A program made the translations under genes and the position numbers. 8,025 nucleotides of DNA from UM-FILTER-47-13 sp964445195. GTDB taxonomy: Bacteria; Pseudomonadota; Alphaproteobacteria; Micavibrionales; Micavibrionaceae. The stretch is taken from contig CAYUKA010000053.1 in the NCBI GenBank assembly GCA_964445195.1, positions 1-8,025 on the forward strand, in the 5' to 3' direction. The notes beneath the pieces were generated by a model that saw nothing but the letters and a program-made list of their open reading frames with translations, did not search any database and had not been told where the DNA came from. Shown here piece by piece: positions 1 to 8,025 of this stretch. Positions within the stretch are counted from its first letter, which is position 1; each line of letters opens with the position of its first letter.

Positions 1-1
1 A

Positions 2-121
2 TCACATTCCTATTCCTGTGTGAATCCCATAGACTTTTGCAACAGGTCTAATATAAAAAGCAAAGTCAGAAGCTGGTGGCTTTGGTTTTTTATCTGTAAG
101 TGTTATTTCTGCTTTTCCCAT
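2..121 (-). CDS. Short AT-rich ORF, unknown (39 aa)
   Basis: A reading frame of 39 codons starts with ATG at 121-119 and stops with TGA at 4-2. The product begins MGKAEITLTDKKPKPP and ends KVYGIHTGIGM; no family is recognised. Only about 5 of 37 informative codons end in G or C, against a clear majority in the other genes here. An in-frame TAG lies four codons upstream of the ATG, so this is not the tail of a longer frame. No good ribosome binding site precedes the start. It may be a real small gene, a chance frame in AT-rich DNA, or foreign sequence joined at the window edge. Coding status is uncertain. Confidence 0.25.
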   Translation of the reverse strand: MGKAEITLTDKKPKPPASDFAFYIRPVAKVYGIHTGIGM

Positions 122-146
122 GATAAGATTCTAACTAATTTCACGA

Positions 147-175
147 TTCTTGAGTACTTATGCTAAGGGGATAAT
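147..175 (+). promoter_or_regulatory. Weak candidate promoter of the EamA-like gene
   Basis: GATAAT at 170-175 matches the sigma-70 -10 consensus at five of six bases, 26 nt before the ATG at 202. The hexamer 17 bp upstream, TTCTTG at 147-152, is a poor -35. A better -35 look-alike, TTGACT at 180-185, has no -10 at a usable distance outside the gene. The call rests mainly on the -10 and is tentative. Confidence 0.25.
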
Positions 176-201
176 CACGTTGACTTTATAGGTGCGCGAC
201 T

Positions 202-1068
202 ATGTATTGGGCGATTTTTGGTATTTTTCACAGCCTGTTCAGGGCGATTTTTGCGGAAGTAAACCGCGTTTACCAGGCTGATGTCTGGCAGCTTGCATTC
301 TGGCATGCCAGCGTCGCGGTGGCGATCCTGCTGCCGTTTATCCCGTTTATGGACTGGCCCGCGGATATTAATTTTTATCTCGCGGCGGTGATGGTGGCCC
401 TGATTTTATCGGTCGGGATTATCATCCAGCTTAACCTGTCATCTGAAAAAAGGGGCCGGGTTTCCAGTATCGCGATCCCGATCGAGGCCATTGCCGCCGC
501 GCTGATCTGGGTGGCGATCACGCCCTATATGCTGGATTTTTACGCCAGTGACCCGGTGATGACGGTTAGTGTGGTGTGCGCTTTCGCCTTTACGACTGTG
601 GCGCTGTTTTACCTGCGTACAATCGATTTTTCCTGGCAGGCGTTGATTGTCGTGGCGCCGGTCGGGATGACCTATGCCATTGCCGGTGTCGTAACAAAGA
701 TTGTGATACCGCAGGCATCGCTGATACCGGCGGCGCTGTCTTTTGTATTGATGAATTATGTGGTCATGACCCTGGTGATGGGTGTGTTCCTGCTGCTGAA
801 AGGCAAGGCCACGCCGAGCCTTTATGCAGCGCCGACGATCAAGGCCGGCCTTTTGACCGGGCTGTTTGCGACCATGGCGTACCTGACCTTTGTTGTCAGT
901 GTCGTATTCGCTCCTAACCCCGGCTATACCAGCCTGCTGGCGGCGCTGGTGCCGGTCTGGCTGATGTGGTACCACGAGCTCCGCTATATAGAGGACAAAG
1001 CCAGGCCGGTGGCCGGGCTGCTGATTGTGGCGGCGATTGTGCTGTTGATTACCGCAAGCTGGCGTTAA
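202..1068 (+). CDS. EamA/DMT-type integral membrane transporter-like protein
   Basis: The 288-residue product is almost wholly hydrophobic and reads as ten membrane helices, roughly at residues 1-20, 29-50, 56-76, 89-110, 117-137, 145-168, 172-199, 211-237, 240-258 and 268-286. Length and helix number fit the drug/metabolite transporter (DMT) superfamily, in which two five-helix EamA-like repeats form an inner-membrane exporter of small metabolites. A basic stretch (SEKRGR, residues 81-86) precedes helix 4, and the last helix follows the charged segment HELRYIEDKARP, as is common near the end of EamA repeats. The start is supported by AGGTG at 190-194, 7 nt before the ATG. The gene converges on the DUF58-like gene with 33 nt between their stops and no clear terminator. 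The substrate cannot be inferred. The fold class is fairly secure; assignment to EamA rather than another ten-helix family is less so. Confidence 0.65.
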   Translation: MYWAIFGIFHSLFRAIFAEVNRVYQADVWQLAFWHASVAVAILLPFIPFMDWPADINFYLAAVMVALILSVGIIIQLNLSSEKRGRVSSIAIPIEAIAAALIWVAITPYMLDFYASDPVMTVSVVCAFAFTTVALFYLRTIDFSWQALIVVAPVGMTYAIAGVVTKIVIPQASLIPAALSFVLMNYVVMTLVMGVFLLLKGKATPSLYAAPTIKAGLLTGLFATMAYLTFVVSVVFAPNPGYTSLLAALVPVWLMWYHELRYIEDKARPVAGLLIVAAIVLLITASWR

Positions 1069-1101
1069 AGCTTATTGTCGTTAAACCGTGCTGTATTGCT
1101 C

Positions 1102-2085
1102 TTAGGCTGCGGGGCGCGCGCCGGTTGCCGCCGTGCGTCCGGCCGGTGCGATTGGCTCAAGCGACCGGCTGGGAGGCGTTATGCCCAGAACCTGCTTTAA
1201 TGTCGCGGCTCTGTCGGTTTCACCGGTATAGTGCGTTGTTATACGCCAGCCCGGTACACCCTTGACCGCGGCGTGAAGTTCCTGCTGGTGAGTATTGAAT
1301 CTTTCGACGTAGTTTTCACGGATTGCAGCGACATCGCCGATTTTGTCGTGTGTATCCCCGGTTTTCAAATCGACGAAATTCACATTACCGTCAAAGGTCA
1401 TATCGCGTTCAACCGGGTCGAGCACCTGAACGACATGGCCCTTAACCCCGGTGCGGGCCAGTTGTTTTAGTTTCTTTTGTAAAGCTTCAGGGTCCGTCAT
1501 CGCGTCGGTAAAAATAACCGCGAAGCTGCCACGTTCCAGTGGCCGGCCTTTATACTGGCTGAGCGACGGCAGGTCTGCTTCTCTATCGTACATCCGGTTC
1601 AGGGTTGCGGCCATATTGTCAACGGCGTTCTCCCGTCTGCCCATATTCATATCGCTGCCCAGTACTGTGAACTGGTCGCCGGCGGCCACCGTAAGATAGG
1701 CGAGCGCCATGCCGAGAATGCCGGCTTCCTGTGCTTTGTTGCAGGCAGAGTCTTCTGACTGGAAGCGCATAGACCGGCTCATGTCGAAGGCCATGTAGGT
1801 CGTATATATGACTTCTTTTTTCATGTCACGGGCCATCAGTGCCGGCTTGCCGGTAGAGTCTGTCGGTCCCTGCCGGCGCCAGTTGACCTGTTTGGGCGTG
1901 TGCCTTTGCGGATCATAGGCAGTGTTAGCCTGCAAAGTCATGCCGGCGCCGGCCTTGTTGCGCGGGCGGGGGCCGGCGATCCGGCTGGCCAGTTCCTGCG
2001 CCACAAGCCGCATAGGCGGCACGGTGCTGGATTCTTTGCGTGCTGTGCTTAAAAATTCCGGTGTGCTGCCGTTAAATGGCGCCAT
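1102..2085 (-). CDS. DUF58 / von Willebrand A-like domain protein
   Basis: The 327-residue soluble protein has no signal peptide or membrane helix. Residues 66-105 match the DUF58 core: an NWRR motif where the family usually has DWR, a link ending near TGKPALMARDM, then strand YMAFDMSRSMRF. This carries the metal-ion-dependent adhesion site (MIDAS) triad Asp101-x-Ser103-x-Ser105. A second core strand, AVIFTDAMTDPEALQKKLKQL (first 20 residues 189-208), has Asp194, and VVQVLDPVERDMTFDG (218-233) followed by FVDLKTGD is the typical C-terminal half of DUF58. A low-complexity Ala/Pro tail (residues 309-327) closes the protein. DUF58 proteins usually work beside a MoxR-type AAA+ ATPase in protein maturation or stress functions; neither it nor other Bat-type genes lie here, so the partner is unknown. 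AGAAGG at 2096-2091, 5 nt before the ATG, fixes the start. The gene diverges from rplJ. Confidence 0.7.
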   Translation of the reverse strand: MAPFNGSTPEFLSTARKESSTVPPMRLVAQELASRIAGPRPRNKAGAGMTLQANTAYDPQRHTPKQVNWRRQGPTDSTGKPALMARDMKKEVIYTTYMAFDMSRSMRFQSEDSACNKAQEAGILGMALAYLTVAAGDQFTVLGSDMNMGRRENAVDNMAATLNRMYDREADLPSLSQYKGRPLERGSFAVIFTDAMTDPEALQKKLKQLARTGVKGHVVQVLDPVERDMTFDGNVNFVDLKTGDTHDKIGDVAAIRENYVERFNTHQQELHAAVKGVPGWRITTHYTGETDRAATLKQVLGITPPSRSLEPIAPAGRTAATGARPAA

Positions 2086-2096
2086 GAGAGCCTTCT
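2086..2096 (-). promoter_or_regulatory. Ribosome binding site of the DUF58-like gene
   Basis: On the minus strand AGAAGG (2096-2091) lies 5 nt upstream of the ATG at 2085-2083. It is a good Shine-Dalgarno match and supports this start over the internal Met codons at residues 25 and 49. Confidence 0.6.
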
Positions 2097-2166
2097 CTGT
2101 AAATCGTACCCTGTAAAACAGTCATACGATGAACGTGTTTTTGTCTTTATTCAAAAACCCTCGCAT

Positions 2167-2192
2167 AGCCGCTTAACGGCTGTCAATTTTTT
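2167..2192 (+). terminator. Weak hairpin plus T run in the divergent spacer
   Basis: AGCCG (2167-2171) and CGGCT (2177-2181) form a 5-bp stem with loop CTTAA. Six T follow at 2187-2192, but only after a 5-nt gap, so termination would be poor. It could limit plus-strand transcription entering from outside. On the minus strand it lies within the upstream region of the DUF58-like gene. Function is uncertain. Confidence 0.25.
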
Positions 2193-2217
2193 ATTCAGCT
2201 GTGCGGGTAAAAAAAAC

Positions 2218-2246
2218 TTGACGGCAGGCGGTAAAGCCTTTAATAA
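2218..2246 (+). promoter_or_regulatory. Candidate rplJ promoter
   Basis: TTGACG at 2218-2223 matches the -35 consensus at five of six bases. The -10 is either TTTAAT at 2239-2244 (five of six, 15-bp spacer) or TAATAA at 2241-2246 (weaker match, 17-bp spacer). It sits in the 377-nt gene-free stretch between the divergent gene and rplJ and would start a leader of about 210 nt. This is the best sigma-70-like site in the stretch. Confidence 0.5.
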
Positions 2247-2404
2247 CCTGCCCTTATTCCTGTCCAAGACTGCAGGGCGGCGTTTTGAATAGCGTCTTAA
2301 AGCCTGCACAGACAAGAACACAGGCAAAAAAAGCCACGCCTTCACAGATCGAAGGTTTATGTTTGCTTTGATGTTGTTCTGACCAGTCTTGATTTGTTGT
2401 GACA

Positions 2405-2434
2405 GGATGTACCGGATGCCGGGCATCCTTTTTT
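2405..2434 (+). terminator. Terminator-like attenuator upstream of rplJ
   Basis: GGATGC (2414-2419) and GCATCC (2423-2428) form a 6-bp stem with loop CGG, directly followed by six T (2429-2434). An upstream GGATG copy (2405-2409) can pair with the same CATCC while CCGG (2412-2415) pairs with CCGG (2419-2422), giving a longer alternative hairpin. The structure ends 14 nt before the rplJ Shine-Dalgarno. With no gene upstream on this strand, it is best read as an attenuator inside the rplJ transcript rather than the end of another gene. Confidence 0.6.
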
Positions 2435-2448
2435 ATTGGATTTTTATG

Positions 2449-2456
2449 AAGGAGAG
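2449..2456 (+). promoter_or_regulatory. rplJ ribosome binding site
   Basis: AAGGAGAG lies 6 nt before the ATG at 2463 and 12 nt before the next in-frame ATG at 2469. It therefore selects 2463 and excludes an upstream in-frame TTG at 2436, which would put this site inside the coding region. Confidence 0.8.
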
Positions 2457-2462
2457 TTCGCG

Positions 2463-2978
2463 ATGCCAATGAGCCGCGCGCAGAAGGAAAAAGAGGTCGA
2501 CGCCTATAAAGAGCGTTTCGCAGAAGATGAATATTTCGTGATCGCGCAATATTCAGGCCTGACCGTGAGCGAGATGACCGCTCTGCGCGCCAAGGTGCGC
2601 GAGCAGGGCGCGAGCTTCAAGGTGACCAAGAACCGTCTGGCGCAGCGGGCGCTTGAAGGCACGGAGATTCAGGATATGGCGCCGATGTTTGCCGGGCCGG
2701 TGGGGCTGGCAGCGTCTAAGGAGCCGGGTGTGGCCAAGGCGCTTTACGATTATGCCAAGGACAATGACAAGCTGGTGATTATCGGCGGTGCGATGGGCGC
2801 GCACATTCTTGATAAGGCCGGTGTAGAGCAGCTGGCGAAACTGCCGAGCCTTGATGAGCTGCGCGGCAAGATTGTCGGCCTGCTGCAGGCGCCGGCGCAA
2901 AAAGTTGTCGGCGTTGTCGGCGCACCGGCCGGCCAGCTGGCCCGCGTGGTGGGCGCCTATGCCGCCAAAGGCGAATAA
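2463..2978 (+). CDS. rplJ: 50S ribosomal protein L10 (uL10)
   Basis: L10 anchors the L7/L12 dimers to the 23S rRNA and forms the base of the ribosomal stalk. The 171-residue product begins MPMSRAQKEKEV and has the usual L10 layout. The globular N-terminal domain includes the Y-S-G-L-T-V stretch (residues 30-35) and the rRNA-contacting K-V-T-K-N-R-L motif (53-59), with a second core strand at LVIIGG (104-109). After LPSLDELRGKIVGLLQAP (127-144) comes the long C-terminal helix region, with repeated V-V-G-x-x-x-A-P/A units, that binds L12. The length is normal for alphaproteobacteria. In E. coli the L10-L12 complex represses its own operon through the mRNA leader, and the structured leader here would suit that. 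rplL follows after 54 nt, so the two are presumably cotranscribed. rplA, the common upstream neighbour, is absent. Confidence 0.97.
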   Translation: MPMSRAQKEKEVDAYKERFAEDEYFVIAQYSGLTVSEMTALRAKVREQGASFKVTKNRLAQRALEGTEIQDMAPMFAGPVGLAASKEPGVAKALYDYAKDNDKLVIIGGAMGAHILDKAGVEQLAKLPSLDELRGKIVGLLQAPAQKVVGVVGAPAGQLARVVGAYAAKGE

Positions 2979-3019
2979 TGTGAATAACCAAACTGTTAAC
3001 TAAGAGACGAAAGACCAAA

Positions 3020-3025
3020 AAGGAG
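3020..3025 (+). promoter_or_regulatory. rplL ribosome binding site
   Basis: AAGGAG lies 7 nt before the ATG at 3033, in an A-rich and probably unstructured context. Such a strong, open site suits L12, which is needed in several copies per ribosome while L10 is needed once. Confidence 0.8.
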
Positions 3026-3032
3026 AAAAACT

Positions 3033-3416
3033 ATGGCTGCTGATCTTGAGAAAATTGCCGAGGAGCTGTCCGGCCTGACGGTTATGGAAGCCGCGGACCT
3101 GGCTAAGCTGCTGGAAGAAAAATGGGGCGTGAGCGCCGCGGCACCGGTTGCCGTTGCGGCCGCACCGGGTGCTGCCGGCGGTGATGCCGGTGGTGCTGAA
3201 GAAAAAGACGAGTTCAATGTCGTTCTGGCCAGCGCCGGCGGCAACAAAATCGCTGTCATTAAGGAAGTGCGCGCGATCACCGGCCTGGGCCTGAAAGAAG
3301 CCAAGGACCTGGTTGAAGGCGCGCCGAAGCCTTTGAAAGAAGGCGTCAAGAAGGACGAAGCCGAAGAGATGAAGAAAAAGCTCGAAGAGGCTGGCGCCAC
3401 CGTCGAGCTGCAGTAA
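3033..3416 (+). CDS. rplL: 50S ribosomal protein L7/L12 (bL12)
   Basis: L7/L12 is the multi-copy stalk protein that recruits and activates the translational GTPases EF-Tu, EF-G, IF2 and RF3. The 127-residue product shows all three parts. Residues 1-32 form the helical dimerisation domain that docks on L10 (LEKIAEELSGLTVMEAADLA). Residues 33-56 form a flexible Ala/Gly/Pro hinge. Residues 57-127 form the factor-binding domain, with the conserved K-D-E-F-N-V-V-L strand, N-K-I-A-V-I-K-E-V-R, the I-T-G-L-G-L-K-E-A-K-D-L-V-E helix (82-95), and the closing G-A-T-V-E-L. A single Gln follows VEL at the end. Length is normal. A structured 308-nt spacer separates it from rpoB. Confidence 0.97.
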   Translation: MAADLEKIAEELSGLTVMEAADLAKLLEEKWGVSAAAPVAVAAAPGAAGGDAGGAEEKDEFNVVLASAGGNKIAVIKEVRAITGLGLKEAKDLVEGAPKPLKEGVKKDEAEEMKKKLEEAGATVELQ

Positions 3417-3434
3417 CGCGGCCCTTTGTGATTA

Positions 3435-3472
3435 TACGTCCCGGAAAGGTTTATAATCCTTGCCGGGACGTA
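3435..3472 (+). other. Long hairpin just after rplL
   Basis: TACGTCCCGG (3435-3444) and CCGGGACGTA (3463-3472) are perfect 10-bp complements. Beyond one A/G mismatch, AAGG (3446-3449) pairs with CCTT (3458-3461) around an 8-nt loop. The hairpin starts 18 nt after the rplL stop and has no T run behind it, so it is not a standard intrinsic terminator. E. coli has both an attenuator and an RNase III processing hairpin in this spacer. A processing site, a 3' stabiliser or a partial terminator are all plausible. Confidence 0.65.
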
Positions 3473-3481
3473 ACTTTGGGC

Positions 3482-3523
3482 ATGACGTATAAAAGGCTTG
3501 ACAAGGTGAAAGCCGTACGTCAT
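3482..3523 (+). repeat. 8-bp inverted repeat flanking the candidate rpoB promoter
   Basis: ATGACGTA (3482-3489) and TACGTCAT (3516-3523) are perfect reverse complements. Inside them GGCTT (3495-3499) and AAGCC (3510-3514) also pair, leaving AAAA bulged on one side. As RNA this is a second hairpin in the read-through transcript. As DNA, the arms lie upstream of the -35 and at the -10 of the candidate promoter, like operator half-sites. Which level matters cannot be told from sequence. Confidence 0.5.
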
Positions 3524-3528
3524 ATAAC
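3498..3528 (+). promoter_or_regulatory. Candidate internal promoter for rpoB
   Basis: TTGACA at 3498-3503 is a perfect -35 consensus. TATAAC at 3523-3528 matches the -10 at five of six bases but with a long 19-bp spacer; CATATA at 3521-3526 gives a 17-bp spacer with a poorer match. Transcription would begin about 190 nt upstream of rpoB and let it be expressed apart from the stalk genes. The long spacer makes this less than certain. Confidence 0.45.
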
Positions 3529-3595
3529 ACACGCAACTGCAGCCGGGATGAGTGTGACAGCAGTTATTTCGCATAACGGATAATCCGTACGCAGA

Positions 3596-3640
3596 CCGTT
3601 TCGATCCAGCCCTGAAGGGGTGTTCGAAGCGGCGATTTTG
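3596..3640 (+). promoter_or_regulatory. Hairpin in the rpoB leader, possible attenuator
   Basis: CCGTTTCGA (3596-3604) pairs with TCGAAGCGG (3624-3632) over 9 bp including one G-U. Inside, CCC (3610-3612) pairs with GGG (3617-3619) across the tetraloop TGAA. A modestly T-rich stretch (CGATTTTGTATTTC) follows. It could be a weak terminator controlling read-through into rpoB, or a protein-binding leader element. The T run is too broken for a firm terminator call. Confidence 0.4.
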
Positions 3641-3709
3641 TATTTCTACAGATTGTCGTTCAGTGTCTTTAAAAATGGCCGGGCGATCGATTCACGAGTG
3701 ATGGGCGAA

Positions 3710-3715
3710 GGCAGG
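3710..3715 (+). promoter_or_regulatory. rpoB ribosome binding site
   Basis: GGCAGG (3710-3715), preceded by GAAGG (3707-3711), lies 9 nt before the ATG at 3725. An in-frame ATG at 3701 would place this purine-rich stretch inside the gene and has no site of its own, so 3725 is preferred. The frame stays open upstream to a TAA at 3581-3583, so the start rests on this site and on the family alignment. Confidence 0.55.
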
Positions 3716-3724
3716 AAAAAAACA

Positions 3725-8025
<4,301 letters not shown>

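Larger units (their letters stand above)
2247..2462 (+). promoter_or_regulatory. Long structured rplJ leader
   Basis: The segment from the candidate promoter to the rplJ start has no convincing reading frame but several possible RNA stems. TGCAGG (2271-2276) can pair with CCTGCA (2303-2308), enclosing GGCG/CGTC. The overlapping GCCTG (2302-2306) can instead pair with CAGGC (2321-2325). CCTTC (2339-2343) can pair with GAAGG (2351-2355). The leader ends in a terminator-like hairpin. Several bacteria have a long rplJ leader that binds the L10-L12 complex and represses the operon, so a similar role is plausible. No specific L10-binding motif was confirmed by eye. Confidence 0.45.

Noticed and set aside
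439..975. Minus-strand open frame of 178 codons inside the EamA-like gene
   Set aside because: The product is rich in Arg, His and Gln without a domain, and the plus-strand frame gives a coherent ten-helix membrane protein.
1056..1073. AAGCT/AGCTT hairpin at the end of the EamA-like gene
   Set aside because: The stem is only 5 bp, overlaps the stop codon and has no T run, so it is not a credible terminator.
2181..2186. Minus-strand TTGACA as a promoter of the DUF58-like gene
   Set aside because: The hexamer is a perfect -35, but no acceptable -10 lies 15-19 bp downstream on that strand.
2436..2462. Upstream TTG start for rplJ
   Set aside because: It would place the strong AAGGAGAG inside the coding region and add residues not found in L10; ATG 2463 has ideal spacing.
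2996..3574. Minus-strand open frame of 192 codons across rplL
   Set aside because: It is a mirror of rplL and its spacer; the Ala/Pro/Ser low-complexity product reflects the hinge codons of L12.
3701..3724. Alternative ATG start for rpoB adding eight residues
   Set aside because: No ribosome binding site precedes 3701, while ATG 3725 has GGCAGG at 9 nt; not strictly excluded.

Overview
The window looks like part of an alphaproteobacterial chromosome. RpoB carries class-typical stretches near its start (SFTGRKRIRRSFGKI, MPNLIEVQRQSYE), and the L10 and L7/L12 proteins have ordinary proteobacterial lengths and motifs. Coding regions are GC-rich, with G or C at most third codon positions and CTG as the main leucine codon. 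Nothing allows a confident call below class level.

Layout: (1) 1-201 is AT-rich, with a 39-codon reading frame on the minus strand that resembles nothing else here. (2) 202-1068 (+) encodes a ten-helix membrane protein of the EamA/DMT transporter type. (3) 1102-2085 (-), convergent with it, encodes a soluble DUF58/von Willebrand A-like protein without its usual partners. (4) 2086-2462 is a gene-free stretch with a candidate promoter and a leader of about 210 nt ending in a terminator-like hairpin plus six T just before the rplJ ribosome binding site. (5) rplJ (2463-2978) and rplL (3033-3416) encode the ribosomal stalk base and stalk. (6) 3417-3724 is a 308-nt spacer rich in inverted repeats with a second candidate promoter. 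(7) rpoB (3725 to the window end, no stop reached) encodes the RNA polymerase beta subunit.

The main unit is the conserved stalk-polymerase operon rplJ-rplL-rpoB, presumably followed by rpoC outside the window. L10 and L12 form the ribosomal stalk that recruits translation factors; RpoB forms half of the RNA polymerase active centre. The hairpins in the rplJ leader and in the rplL-rpoB spacer sit where autogenous control by L10 and separate adjustment of rpoB expression are known in other bacteria. rplK and rplA, the common upstream neighbours, are absent.

Points worth a second look are the two non-coding spacers, a roughly 38-residue Lys/Ser/Thr-rich extension at the RpoB N-terminus, and an abrupt change in codon choice and sequence type over the last ~200 bases of rpoB, which could mark a chimeric join or a recombined gene end. 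No clearly new defence or mobile system was found.
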